Shown here in pieces: positions 1 to 15,100 of a DNA stretch of 64,000 nt (the first letter of the stretch is position 1; each line of letters opens with the position of its first letter). A program made the position numbers and the translations under genes. The notes below the pieces were generated by a model that saw only the letters and a program-made list of their open reading frames with translations, did no database searches and was not told where the DNA came from. Source of the stretch: Reticulitermes speratus. Its lineage: Eukaryota > Arthropoda > Insecta > Blattodea > Rhinotermitidae. The stretch lies in assembly GCA_021186555.1 (NCBI GenBank), contig JAJKFL010000427.1:22865238-22929237 (forward strand). The letters run 5' to 3'.

Positions 1-104
1 GTATGCATATGGTGAAGGACATATGACAGAGCAACTGAGGCTGATGAAATTTACGGGTATTCCAGTTTTGTTCATTCCAGGAAACATTGGGTCACATAAA
101 CAAG
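1..104 (+). CDS. PGAP1: PGAP1 exon A (5' partial), hydrolase N-terminus
   Basis: Residues 1-34 include YGEGH followed by [16 protein letters not shown], the PGAP1 signature with the PGN motif near the start of the lipase fold. Base 1 is the last base of a codon begun upstream. The donor is CAAG|GTAAAC and the exon ends in phase 1. Confidence 0.93.
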
Positions 105-3100
105 GTAAACATAAACCTTAGTCGAGTCATTTATGTTCTTTCAATGTGGAAAATTTACCGGTGAGGCCTAACTTATTTTTTCCAGTACGATCACTGGCAT
201 CTGTGAGTCATCGGAAGACAATCAGCTCTCACACACCTTTCCATTTTGATTACTTCACTGTGGACTTGAATGAAGAGTATTCAGCACTATTTGGTGGTGT
301 TCTAAAGGAGCAGAGAGAGTTTGTTCACTGGTGCCTTCACAGAATTCTGGCCCTCTATCAAAATAATGAAAATAAACCTACTTCTGTTGTCCTCATAGGG
401 CACTCTATGGTTTGTAATTTAATTAAACTCACTTTCATATGGTGCTAGTATGTCATGAACATGTTCTTTAGCTGCAGAAAAATTAGCTTATTTGATGGAT
501 TGTATGGTATTTAATGTAACATCAGTTGGGATGTTCTTTTACGTAATAAATCATATATGTATTCTGGATAAACATATAAACATGTACACTGTACTTAAAT
601 TTTACAAGAATGTATGTTTATGTTTGCAGGGTGGAATGGTGGCAAAAGGTCTATTTCAGGATCCCAGTTTTGATAAAAATTTGGTTCGTGTAATTATCAC
701 TCTAGTAACTCCACACACAAGGCCTGTGCTTGCCCTTGATTCATTCTTGGCAAATTATTATGATAGTGTGAATGCATATTGGAGAACCAATAGAAGAGCA
801 GGCAGTGAAGGAAATCTGAGTCATGTGACATTTGCAAGTATTGGAGGAGGTCACAGAGATATTCTAGTTAGGTCTGGATTGACTCAGATGGAAGAAGCTG
901 ATGTTAATGTTGTAGTGAGTTAGAGTGTTTTATTAATACTGATGTTATTAATTTTAATTTTAAGTACCAGGTATTTGCACTTGCTGTGTACCTGGCTTAA
1001 CTTTCAGCCTATTATATACCGGTAACTTGTTATGTCATGTATTAAATAGATGAAGGGTATCCTGAATGAATGATTTTTGGTCTCCTCCCCCCCCCCCCCC
1101 CCCAAATTTTTTTATATTTTGTTTAATTTAGAGTGTTGTATTCAACAGTGTATATCATGCAGTATGGTTGATAAATGATGAATTGGAAAGGATTTGGAAG
1201 GAGGCAGTGATTTCCTAAGAGAGGCACAATCCTAGAATTTGCCCTGGGGGACTGAGGGAGACAAAGAAACCTTAGTCAGGTTAGCCTGTGTCCCAGCATG
1301 TCATGAATACAGTCTAGAGCAGGCCTGCTCAACCTTTTATGCGGTGTGGGCAACTTTGGCAAAATGTGGTCTACGTGCGGGCAAAATGAAATTCAATATA
1401 TAGAATGAAGAATGTATAAGTATGTGTATAATTGTATGTATAATTTTACCTGTATATTTTTCTGTACATCATGTACAATAAAAATATACTGTTAACAAGA
1501 ACAGTTAAAAAATTGAATTCACATCTTTGGTTAGGGTGTCACTATTTTTCGCATATTGTTACAAGCTGAATTACTAATGTAATGTATGTATAAATAAAAC
1601 AGCTCACAAGTTTTCAAAATTTCATTGGCATTCCATCTAGGCTTTGCCAAGGAAGGGGTTAAGAGACATTTTCTCATTTCAAATGTCTCCATGGGCAAAA
1701 CGCCATTGTGTCATGTGCAACATGTTGCTTGCAAGCTACAGATCGAGCTGGCCTGATCTAGAGTGTTATTGGTACACCAGCCTATCAGTGATAGATTTTA
1801 TTGCTCCTTACAGAGCACGGCAGTTCCCTCTGTGTGGCTCTCTACAGATCACCTTTGCAGTGTGTGGTGCAAGGAGCTGGTGCTTGTGATTGTTAGAACT
1901 CTGTTTGATATTGTGAACCTCGCCACGAAACAAGTGTCTGAAAATGTGCAGGAGCGCAATTTAGTCTTCCGTTACCATATGTTACAGGTACTGTGGAGCT
2001 TTTACATGCTGTTCAGTCTAAAGCAGTGGTATTCAACCCTTTTTGTTCACGTACCCCCAGATATAATTTCTCTTCAACTTTGTACCCCAAAGTTGTTGGT
2101 GCATAATTCAAGTTATGCATAGTCTATAATCTACATCTAAAATAAGTTAAATAAATTACATCCAAAATAATGTATTAAATAATAAGTTTTAAATCAGAAA
2201 AAAGAGAATCAAGCTATTAAATAACAACTATATTATTGTCTATCATATACAAATTAATAAACAAACAAAGGTATTTTAGCAAAGCAAATTTATATGCATT
2301 ATGTGGAATAAAATGAAACTAACCGCCCAGATAAGAATCGCATAAAGGAGAGAGAGAGAGAAAAAAATGGCGCTCCCAAATCGCATGTCCTTACGTCCGG
2401 TTCTCTTGTGGCTAACCCTAAATCTGGCCCTGATTATTCAGTGTTTATCATGAAATAATATATTTATCTTTTTTTTAATTTTACGTACCCCCTAAGATGT
2501 CTTCGTGTACCCCCAGGGGTATGCGTACACCAGGTTGAATACCACTGGTCAAGAGGAATGCTGTAAAGTGTTGTCATTTAAAATGAAATTGTAAATGGTA
2601 GAATTCCTTTTTGAGATATAGTTTCTCAGCTGTGTGAGACGTGACATTCTCACAGCAGTGCATGTCGAGATCATAGTCTTCTTGTGTGTGTGATGCCATG
2701 TAGTTTGGTAGAGAGATACCTGTATTCTCAGGAACCTGTTGTCTCTATTTTCAATGCTGCAGAGGCTATGCTGAAGGTGAAGGCACTGGGTTCTTCCAAA
2801 ACATTGGTACCTGTCTACCAAACTACATGGTGTAACATACAAGAAGGCCATAACCTAATTGCTTTGCTGATCAAGAGATTTGGACAGTCTTTTATAACAA
2901 AGCATCTTGTTCATGGTTCAGAAATCTGTTAATGCCTGTTATGTTTTGTCCTGTGTAGAGAACAGCAGGAAAACGCTTCTCTACCTCATTCCATCCTCAT
3001 ACTGTGTACTTTGACTATAATGCAGTCTGGAAGGAGAACATACAACGGCAGTTCACGTTTCATGAACCGTATGGAATTGTTACTGAAACACACATCATGA

Positions 3101-6100
3101 TCCGATTGCTTGATGATGTGAAGCATGAAATGCTAGCAGTTGAAGCTATCAGTGTTGATGACAAGGATTGGGTGTTTGCATGTGTTGCTGACATCGTTCA
3201 CAGTGAAGTTAGGATGTGGTGAGTATGGAATTTGTCATATATGAAACAGTTGCCTTGACCCATCCTTGTATATGTGTGGGTCTTTCAGTCATGATGCTGT
3301 GAATATGCTTGTAAAAGTGACCAGTCCTAGACTAGTTCAGTGCTAACGCTGGGCATACACAGTGTCCTATAATGAACAACCTGTATAAGGCTAAGGCTGT
3401 GGTTTGCTTTGGTTTGTACATCCTGTTTGAACCATATAAACTAGAAATAAAGGAATATGCCATTGATCACAACTCTATCTGTCGTCGTCATCATGCCTGT
3501 TCCTTAGCCCTCAAGGTAAAGTTGGTCCTTTTGTCGAAATTGTTGTATTTCCAGAACAGTGTTCTGCACTCCAAGTTTCTCCCTAAAGGATTGGTTTCTT
3601 CCTGATCTAACTTGGTAATTCCTAATAAAGGTCTTAAAAATTTTGTTTGTGCCGCTTACAGTCTTTGTTCATGTCTTTTCTTCAGCACCCAGGCTTCACT
3701 ACCAAATTTCAAGGCCGTTGTAGCTGTAATATTGTGGATTCTTAATTTTGTTTCTTTAGTCATTTGGTGCTGAGGTGGATATTTGGCCCTAAGAGGGACA
3801 AGGTAACAGGGGAGTGGAGAAGACTACATAACGAGGAACTTAATGATCTGTACTCATCACCAAATATCAAATCAAGAAGATGAGGTGGGCGGGGCATGTA
3901 GCACGTATGGGGGAGGGGAGAGGTGCATACAGGATTTTGGTGGGGAGACCTGAGGGAAGGAGACCACTTGGAAGACCCAGGAGTAGATGGGAGGATAATA
4001 TTAAAATGGATCTTCAAGACATGGGATGGGGGAGCATGGACTGAATTGATATGGCTCAGGACAGGGACAGGTGGCAGGCTCTTGTGAATGCAGTAATGAA
4101 CCTTCGGGTTCCATAAAATGTGGGAAATTTCATGACTAGCTAACGACCTGTTAGCTTCTCAAGAAGGACTCTGCTCCATGGAGTTAGTTAGTTAGTTAGT
4201 TAGTCAGTCATTTGTTTTCCGAAATGTCTCCATATGATGCCATTTTGTTATATGTCTGCAGCTTTTCTTCTATATCACTTTTGTAGTCTGATATAAGGTA
4301 TTGTAGGTATTTAAAATCTGATACTTGTTCAACAGGGCTATTATTTATGACAATTTTGACTCTTTGTGTGCGGTCCCCAACATTGCCATTGATTTTGTTT
4401 TAGTGCTTGATATATTCATTTTGTATTTTCCTGCTATAAGGTTTAGGTGGTATGCCATGGTTTGTAATTCATCTTCAGAAGTGGCCATTAGGATTTGGTC
4501 ATCTGCATATAATATAGTGGTAATTGTCTTCCTGTTAATTAATTGGATGCCCTTCTTTGTCACCATTTTGAATTCCTGTAAAATTTTTTTAATATGCACA
4601 TTAAAACCTATCTAGGGGGCATATTGAACTACTCAGGAAACCCTTAGAGAGAAAGAACTCTATCTATATGGTTATTTAATGTGTTATGTACTACATGTTT
4701 CGGCCTCCTATGGCCAACGTCAGGTCTATCAAATCACAAAATACTTTGAGGAAGGGTAATTGCAACAGTAATTTTCAATGAAAGAATAAGATCTTATTCT
4801 TTACAGTGGAAAATGGGATTTATTAGGAAAAAAGGTTCATATTTCTGATATAGGTAGGGTTAAAGTGTATAAGAAGGTTGTATTGTAAAATTTGTGTAGC
4901 CAGTACTCGTGTTAAGGTTATGTATATTAAGTTTAATTAATGGTATCTATTTCATGTAGAAAATTTCTTGTAATATTATACCAGTAATTAAACTTAATAC
5001 ACATATCTCTGCAGGGGTACTGGCTACAGAAATGTTAGAATATAACCATCTTACATACTTTAACAGTACCTGTATCAGAAATATGAACATTTTTCTTTAT
5101 AAATCCTATTTCCACTGTAAAGAATAAGTTCCTATTCTGTCATTGAAAATTACTGGTGCATTTATTCCTTCCTAAAAGTGTTTTGTGATTTGACATGCTT
5201 GATGGTGGCTGTAGAAGGCTGAAATATGTAGTATATAATATATTAAATAATCATATAGATAGAGCTTTGATGAACGGTATATTCCTCTATTTCTAGCTAT
5301 GGTTTGCTGTACTGTCATTATATATGGAGACAAATAGTTATGAATATGACCAGAAGATGTCAGTGACAGCAATTACTAACTGAAACAGAAGCTGGCACCA
5401 GTAAGTGGCACTGGAGGGTATGCATGACTTACCTGTATTGCAGTTAGGTGGAGTATCTCAGTTATACATGTATATAAAAAAATGTATACAGTATATTTTG
5501 AATTAATGTGTATAATAAACTGCTTTATAGAGGTTAGGTATTTGTAACAAAGTTAGTTTTTATAGGCAGAAAATGTTGCACGGGAAGATAAATTGTTTTT
5601 TTAAATAGACTTTTAGCTCATAAATTCCCCATCAAAATTTAAGTTGGATGTTATGCCCATAATCATTAGTTCTATGAGCAAAAGGAGAGCAGAAAATGCA
5701 ATGAAATTTGGATTTTACTGTGCTTAAATCTTTGTTTTCATCAATTCTGTTCATGTTTTTGTTGGTCCCACCAGAACTTCTATAAGAACAACATTAAATC
5801 TTTTTTGAATATGTGTCTTTGTGCATCCTACCCATTTCCTTTATTGTACATTGAAGTGGAGCATAATTGGCATGTTGCTTTATTTTATGTACTTCCAATT
5901 TCAAAATGGGGGGGGGGGGGGAAGTGATTTACAGTATCAGTTCCTATGTCCTATATTTTCTTCATGTCATATGCATGCTGTGTACAGAGTACAGTGGAGT
6001 AACTGGTTAAGCTACTGATCTCTTCTTACAACATGGTGGTGAGGACCAGACCAGTGTTAGTTGCTCAGCGGGGTTTCTCCACTATACACAACCTATGACG

Positions 6101-9100
6101 TGGAAAAATGTCCACTACATGGATAGAATGAATACACAACGCCTGCCCTCAGCAGCACTCGACAGAAAGTGAAGGAGCAAGATTTTCTTTAATGGGCATG
6201 CAGAAGAAGTGAATTGGATTACATTTTAAAGCAGTACACTGACCAGGATTACACTTTTAAAATATCATGCAGTATTAATTTAGTGTGTTTAACTTCAGTA
6301 ACTGTATAAGTGTTCATATCCTTCATTTTACATTCATTTTGAGTTGTCCCTTCAGAAATGTAAAATCCAGGTTTCAATTTAATGTAAGAGAGGCTCTCAT
6401 TGTTTGAGTTTGAATGAAAAGATGCATTTTTAGCATAGGTTCTTGGGTTTGATACATTTGCTGAGTTTGAATGTTTCTGCAGCCACAGTGGAATAAATTT
6501 GTCCAATGAGACCAAGTTTTTACCATCACGCCAGTTCCAGAGGAAGTTTGTGTACCTAAATTTGGCAACCTTGAAACGTAAATCATTTACACATGTTATC
6601 CTACGAGTGAAACCAACCAGACGAATGGTAAGTGTTAAACAATCGCACATTGATATGGCTCACTACTTTTTGCCCATAGAGCTATGCAGATTGTTTACAT
6701 TAATGCCACTTTTCTCGCTTCGAAACAAAATAGAAACACGGTAATATAACATATCAACATTAACATATTATTTTAGTATGAATAACAAATAGTGTCTGTG
6801 CATACAAAGCAGTGAAAAAGTGAAAAACCTTGCCTAAGAGTGAACCAATGAAAAAGACGTTTTAATATATGCAGTTTTAATGACAATAAACCCTGAAGAT
6901 GGCTCTATAAGAGCCGAAACACATGTCGGGTTTTAAAAAGTTTTTAAATATGTTTTAAAAAACTATACAGTTTTTTAAATAAAGTGCATCCAGTTGGTGT
7001 ATGTAAATAGTGACGGTAATATAACTTAATGAAAACTGCGTCTATGGAAGACCTATTAAGAATCAATGTACTCTGAATATAAGACAACTCTGCACATAAT
7101 GTTTCTGTCTTCAAATCTTCAATTTTCAGGAAAGTATACAAAATATGTTTAACTTGTGCATGATAATAAGGTGACCCTGCATTTTTCAGATGAGGAATTA
7201 GGAAAAAATTCTCATCTTATATTTGGGTAAATATGATATATAAAGGTGTCCCTGTACTGGGTTAAGCATCATGCTGTGAATGTATACAGGGGCCTGCAAG
7301 CAGTGGCGTAGCTAGGTTTATTGGGTGCCCAGGGCAAGTAATAACTGTTAAACTTTGGATATAAGTATATTTGGTTATAATGACGTCTTTTAACTTCAGG
7401 AACATTCTCCAAAAGTGTGGCAGATTACTTCTGGTGTACCCTGTATAACCTGAGGCTTTCATGGTGACTGAACGCAGTAAAGCTGTGTTGGGCCACGAGT
7501 CATGTCAGGTGGTTAAATGGTCAACAGAGCAATGTTTTGAGAACCATCTCTGTCCTTGTCATCAGGGACAGTTATCTGATGACAAGAACGTAGATGGTTC
7601 TTGAAACAGTGGTTTGTTTGCCATATAACCACCTGACACAGCTGATAGTCTGAGAGAGTGTCATTGTACATCAGCCGTTTTTAACCTGGTGTCCGTGGAT
7701 AGATTTCAGGGGGTCTGTGAACTTGGATGGGGAAAGAAAAAATTACAACTTTTTTTTCCCTAACCTCTAACTGAAATTTAGCTTTTCTTTCAATAGTGAA
7801 TGTAGACAGCAAAGTAATTTATGGTCTCTAGACTCCAAAAATGTTTGTTAACTTCAGTAAATCTCACTGTTTATATTTTATGCATTTAAATACATTTTTC
7901 TGAGAAGGGGTCCATAGGTTTCACCAGGCTCTCAAAGGGGTCCATCATGGCAAAAAAAAAAAAAAAAAAGCTTAAGAACCCTGTTGTATGTGAAGACAGA
8001 AACTGTGCTCAAGATATCTCACTGATAACAGCCGGGGAGTTAATATGACAAAATTTCGTAACCACCTCCATGGAGCAGAACCAGAAGGTGATGGTCACTC
8101 AGATTGATGGAATATTTTCCAGCTTTCACGTCAGTTGACAGTGTGTTGCTGTGTCCATAAAAGCCAACTATTAGACTCTAAAGCCATACGATTTCAGTCC
8201 ACACACTGTTTCTGTAAGATCCATTCTAGAATAGTCCTCCATTCTATATCTTAATCTCTGAAGTGGTTTCTTCCTTCCAAGTTTTCTGACTAAAACTGTC
8301 TTTGCATCAGATCTGTTGTCATGCAGCAGTGTGGTCTGTGAAAATGTGGTCATTTGGCCAGTCACTGTGGGAAAACTGTGGCATAGTATTCACACGTTTT
8401 GTCATGCATTTACCCAGGTGGATAATAACTGTCAGTCAGAACTGTTTTTGTTTATTGGATGGTTTAATTCATTAAACCATCTAGTATACAAAAAATTGAA
8501 TGGTTTAATGCATTAAACCATCCAATATACTAAAAGAGTTGTTTTCAGGCTTCTGCCGCGATGTGGATGAGAACTACACTCTTCTGGGATATTACATGGC
8601 ATCGTGTGGTAATGGTTTACCGACGTTTCGGTACAACGTATCGGTCCCATCTTCACTCTTGACCTGTGAAGATGGGACCGATACGTTGTCCTGAAACGTC
8701 GGTAAACAATTACCACACGACGCTGCATAATATCCCAGAAGAGTGCAGATCTCAAAAAGAGTTGTGATTGATGGTTATTATCCACCTGTGTGTTTTCATC
8801 ACAACAGGATGTCCGACATAAAAATATGCATTTACTGCCATTCTCTTTAACACCTTGCCTGCCATTGTGAATTTTTATATTCTTAGCTTCAGGCCAACAT
8901 ATAGAGACGTATGTTGGTTTTGCGTTATCGAGTGTTGAGTTTCCACAAGCAATAGTGAACACACTCCTCCAAATCTTATGTAAAACCAGCAGATATGTAG
9001 TGCTGGTGTAGAAAAATATTAAAGCATAAGAATGTATGTGGCCTGGAGGAGACACTGAATTTTGCTATGGCAATTAGGGTGTTAATACAGGTACTAATGT

Positions 9101-12100
9101 GTTTTATTTATTATGTTCTAATATATTTTTAAATATGTTTTACAAGGTTCAGTTCAATGTTGATGTCCATTCCTCTTCAAGCCGTCACATAACTGCTTCT
9201 TTACCAAAGTGGTTGTCATTTCTATCAAATTCAGCAGTGTTAGATTCCACAGTGGATCATGCTGTTTATTATGAACTTGCCCTGCCTTGGTTTGAGCATG
9301 CCTGGCAAGCATATCTGCTTCATATTCAACCACAGGACTGTCAGAAGACTCCACACCACGCAGTGGTGACAATGGTGGTGCCCTGGAGTAGGGAAGATGT
9401 ACATGTCCACATAACGTGAGTGTTGCATTGTATCATTTCTTTATCTGTCAGGTGAAATGCAGTGATGCAGTATAGTGACTGAGAGGACTGGATTGTCAGG
9501 AGTTCAGTTCCCAGTAAGCTCAGAGAATTTTGTGTTTGGCACCTTAGTTTGACCAGCAGCAGGCTCCGCCCAGCCCCCAGTTCAGTGGGTGCCATGGCAT
9601 AATAATAATCTCTTGCCACCATCTGAAGCTGAAGGTTAAGAAAGGCTGTAGCTATACGTCCACAAGAGGGCCAAGGCCCATAGTGGCCTTTAGTGCCAAT
9701 ACTTTGTCTTATAGATAACTAACAGTTGAAATTTTGAAGTGTAGTACAATGATTGATAGACTAATTGAAATTGGAAGACGCTATGGAATGGAAATGAATG
9801 TTGGAAAAACTAAGGTAATGAAAATCTCAAGGCAACCATCCCCAATGAAAATTATGATAGATCAAAATCAAGTGGAGAATGTGGAATATTTCAATTATTT
9901 GGGTAGCATCATAACAAGTGATGCAAGGTGTACACGTGAAATTAAATCCAGAATTGCCATGGCAAAAGCAGCATTCAACAAGAAGAAGAATCTTTTCACC
10001 AGCAAACTGGACTTAAATTTAAGGAAGAAACTAGTAAAGTGCTACATTTGGAGCATAGCTTTGTATGGTGCTGAAACGTGGACACTTCGGAAAGTAGATC
10101 AGAAGTATCTGGAAAGTTTAAAATGTGGTGCTGGAGAAGAATGGAGAAGATCAGTTGGACCGATCGTGTGAGAAATGAAGAAGTATTACACAGAGTCAAG
10201 GAGGAGAGGAACATCCTACATAAAATAAAAAGAAGAAAGGCTAACTGGATTGGTCACATCTTGCGTAGAAACTGCCTTCTGAAACACGTGATTGAAGGAA
10301 AGTTAGAAGGAAGGATAGAAATGACGGGACAACGAGGGAGAAGACGTAAGCAGCTACTTGATGACCTTAAGGAAAATAAAAGATACTGGAAATTGAAAGA
10401 GGAAGCACTAGATCGCACCCTGTGGAGAACTCGCTTTGGAAGAGGCTACGGACCTGTCGTAAGACAGACTACAGAATGAATGAGTACAATAAAGCCCAGT
10501 ATCAAGTATCCCAAACCATAAACCAGCCATAAATGTGTTATTACCACAATAAATGAGACAGCACAAAAATTTTCTATGAAATAAGCTATTTTGATTAAAC
10601 TGGGTACATTGATCACAAAAATGTAAATCAAAAGATAATGCAGTTTTTTTGTTACCCTATATTATTATTTGTGTACAAGATATATGAATGTACATATCCC
10701 TTGTTATAGAGTTGGAATAATTATGTTATTTAAATTAGTGTAAACTTTCATTCACTTATAAAGAAATCAAATTCTCACATTATAAAAGGTGAAGTTCGCC
10801 CTAGAACAGGCCATGAATGCCCAGAGGGGGAGTAGAGGTATAGCTCTACTCTTTCTTTAACCTCGGCACTAGATGGGGGTGGGTGGTGAATGTCATGCCC
10901 CTGCCGCTTTACCCTGGGAAAGAGACCCAGTACCCATTTTACAGGAGGCTGGGTGGGCCCCAGAGCTGGTCCTGATGGGTGCGGAAAATGTTGCCCCCAC
11001 TGGAATTCGATCCCCGACCATCCAGCTTGTAGTGTGTCGCTATACCAACTACGCTATCCTGGCCCACAAAGGTAAAGCTTACCATTACAAGACTGGACAG
11101 GCCCTTAGGGCTCCAGGAGGTTGAGGCTCCTAGAATTTCCAGACAATCTGCACATGAAGGTGGTAAGGTTGTCATCCCTACGCACCGGCCGCCTTTACCC
11201 CCAGGAGATATTCCTTGTACTCATTTCTGTTAGAGGCTGAGTAAACCCTGGGGCCAAAGTGCCGCCAGAAGGATTAAGTCAATGAAAAATCCAAATGACC
11301 CCATCAGGAATTGAACCCACTACCTTCCAGCTTTTAGCACAGTGCCTCAACCAACTGTGCCACTGCATACCCCAGAAAGTTATAAAAGCACCTAGTGAAA
11401 AATGCACCATTCTTCTCAAAAATGCTAATTGTGGTATCTTGAATGCTATGGTGTGATGCAAACTTTTTGCATGCAGTATATCATGATGAATTTCATATTC
11501 AAGTTTCCATTTATGTTTTGAAAGTCTCATTGATCTTGGTACATTTTACATTGTAAAATGACACAGGTCATGTTCTTGGTGAGAACTGCCACATGAAAGT
11601 CAATGGTTAGGCTTTCCAACATTCTACACATTAATGGTTTTACACCAGTGCTGATAAAGATTTACACTTTCAGGGTTATGAATGAAGTAAAACCTCATTA
11701 ATCCAAAATCAGTTAGTTCAAAATACAGCAAAATTCCTTTAGTCTGTCATTTGTTAATACAGAAATCGCGATAATCCAGCACTTGAGGAAAGTAGTCCCA
11801 GTACTTCTTACCAGCAAAAAGCTTCATCAGTGAAACAGGTAGATCTCAGGGATATGTTCAAAAATGCCTCCAAGAGTGTCTGTATGCCAACTGTTATGGT
11901 ATCTCCTGACCCTTTGTCTCCTACTCCATCAACTTCTTCACCTGTGACGACTCCAGAAAATACAGAAGAAGACTCTAATGACCCTGAACAAGTAGATGAA
12001 GGAGATATCCAACTGGAATACTCTGATTAGTTGTACAGCCCAAACATTGGAGCAGTAACAAGTAAGTAGCCCACCTAAGGGTTGCAAGGCCGATCCCAGT

Positions 12101-15100
12101 GGCCATGCGGTCTAAGGCGTGGGTCTTCGGCCGCTCGCTTACTAGGATCGTGGGTTTGAATCCCACCGGGGGCATGGATTTCTGTGTCTTGTGAGTGTTG
12201 TGTGTTGTCAGGTAGAGGTCTGTGCGACGAGCTGGTCCCTCGTCCAGAGGAGTCCTACTGACTGTGGTGTGTCTCAAATGTGTGTGATCATGAAACCTCG
12301 ACGAAACGAGGAGGCCCAGGCCCATATAGGGCTGTCGAGCCATAAGGAAAAAAAAAAAAAAGGGTTGCAAGACCGTGATGAGGTGGTGGGGCTTGCGTGC
12401 TTCAATGATCCACCAAACTATACTGGCGGTAGCTTGCTACTTGTAGGGCCTCCCTTGCTGGGCAGGTTGGTGGGGAGAAGCCAGACAAAGAAACAACCCA
12501 TTGGCCCTCCAGGATTGCTGGGGGTTGATCGTGCAGCTAATAACCCCACACTGTAAAATCTAATTATTACGAAACCCAATAAGCCTCAGAATTATGGTTA
12601 ATATCAATGACAAAGAAAGCAAAGGAACATGGAACGTGAGGACTCTATATAAAGCTGGCCGTCTGAGAGCTCTTACACAACAACTTGATTCATATTAGCT
12701 GCACATTGCGGCTATACAAGAAACTAAATGCATGGGAAATAATATATGGGATACTAAGACACACACACCATCCTCCAAAGTGTGAAGCAGAATGGAAAAG
12801 GAGAGTTTGGAGTAGCATTCATAGTAGATAAAGTATGGCATTTACACCTATCAATGAGAGGATGTGCACACTCATAATAAAAACCAGATTTTTTAATATA
12901 GCCATCATCAATGTACATGCCCCCACAGAGGATAGTGAAGAGATAGAAACAGAGGAATTTTATAGTCTATTGGAAAGAACCTATGATAGTACCCCATCCA
13001 ACTATATTAAAATAATGATAGGAGACCTAAATGCTAAAATAGGCAGAGAAGAGATATTTGGAGACATTATTGCTAAGGAAAGCCTACATTTAACATCTAA
13101 CAACAATGATCTAAGAGCCATAGACGTTGCAATGAGCAGAAATATGATAATCAGCTCCACTCATTTCCCACATAAGAATATACACAAAGGCACTTGGAGA
13201 TCCCCTGATGGAAAAACTTGTGATCAAAAAGATCGTGTTCTTATAGATCAGGAGGAGTGCTACTAGCATTATGGATGTCAGAACCTGCCGGGGTGCCAGT
13301 GGAGACTCAGACCACTATTTAGTTAAAGTAGTTTATAGATGTAGAATACTGTCTTGGAAAAATGACCAGAGGCTCAAAACACCAATAATAAAGGTCCAGG
13401 AACTTAAAGATCCAGCTGTCCAAAAAAGTACCGGAAGGACATAGGGGAAAAGACTAGTGCGATAACACTGGGAAATGATGGCAAGGATAATGCTGATAAA
13501 ACTTGGAAAACTTTTAAAGGTATTGTAATGAATGCAGCAGTGGAAATACTAGGATATGGGGACAGACCTGCGAGAAATGATTGGTTTGATAATCAATGTG
13601 AAACCATAACAAGATCCAAGAACCAGGCTTACGAAGCGTGGCTTGGTAGACCAACACATGCTAAAAGAATAGAGTGTGAAAAGAAAAGAAAAGACTGACA
13701 AATTATGTAGGAAGAAAAAAAGAGAGAATTTAAATGAGCATCTACTTAGGATAACTGAGGAATTCAATAAGAATGAATTGCATAAAGCCTTTAAGGAAGT
13801 CAGATCATATAGGGAAGGTTTCAAACCATCAACAGAGCTGTGCAAGGATGTACAGGGTAATATTATTGGAGATTGTACAAAAATAAGACAAAGATGGGAG
13901 GAATATTTTGAAGGCTTATTGAGTAGGAATAGTAATGATGAGGAAGGGGAAATAAATGAATTTTCTGATGCAAATGAAGATTTACATACCGTGGAATGCC
14001 CAACTTTGGAAGAAGTCAGAGATGCTTTTCGTGCACTGGAAGACCACAAGGCTCCTGGGGCAGACAACATTCCTGCTGAACTTCTTAAGGATGGAGGGAA
14101 TAAAGTCATACTTGCTATCCACAACTTAATGGCCCTTATTTGGGAGCAGGAGCAAGTACCTGATGAATGGAGGAAAAGCATAATTTGTACCATCCATAAG
14201 AAGGGTGACGAACTGAGCTGTGAGAACTACAGGGGGATCACCTTATTATATGCAGCCTATAAAGTGCCCACCAACATTAAACGCCTCAAATTAGAGCCAT
14301 ACACAGAAAATATAATTGGAGAATATCAGGCTGGCTTCAGAACAGGAAGATCTACCATAGATCAAATGTTTACAGTTAAACATATACGTGAAAAATGCTG
14401 GGGGAACAGTATTAAGGTATACCAAATATATGTGGATTTCAAATAAGCTTATGACAGCATTAATCGTGAAAAGCTGTATAAGGTAATGTATGATGTTGGG
14501 ATACCTAGTAAACTAATAAGGTTAGTTAGATCCACAATGAAAGATTCAGAAGTCCAAGTGAAGGTTCAGACTCAGTTGACTGAACCATTTAAAATAAGGC
14601 AGGGCCTTAAACAACGTGATGGGCTGGCCACATTGCTATTTAACTTGTCTCTTGATTGTATCGTGGGCCAGGATAACATAGTCGGTATAATGATTTGCTA
14701 TGGGCTGGACGGTCCGGGGATCGAATCCCGGTGGGGTCGAGATTTTTCACAGCCATGCAGATCGGCCCTGGGGCCCACCCAACCTCCTATACAGTGGGTA
14801 CCGGGTCTATTTCCCGGGAGTAAAGCGGCCGGGGTGTGGAGTTGACCACCCACCCCCATCTAGTGCCAGGGTTAAAGAAAGAGTATAGCTATACCTCTAC
14901 TCCCCCTCTGGGCCTTCATGGCCTTTTCTAGGGAGAAATTTACCTTTACCTTGATTGTGTCATCAGGAAACTATCAGGCAATATTGATGGAACTCTAGAA
15001 CATCACACTGCACAAATTGTAGGATATGCAGATGATATCTGTCTCCTGAGTAGGAATGTTAGAACAACTGAGGAGATATATCAGGAACTTAAGGAAGCAG

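Noticed and set aside
3372-3605. 77-codon + strand ORF
   Set aside because: It is antisense to LINE relics read on the - strand and has no independent support.
9154-9622. Antisense frames across PGAP1 exon G
   Set aside because: Shadows of the exon in other frames; the + strand frame fits the family and splice phases.
12100-12175. tRNA-Leu gene
   Set aside because: A and B boxes are present, but the sequence continues into a SINE body with poly-A and a target duplication, and the acceptor stem does not close.
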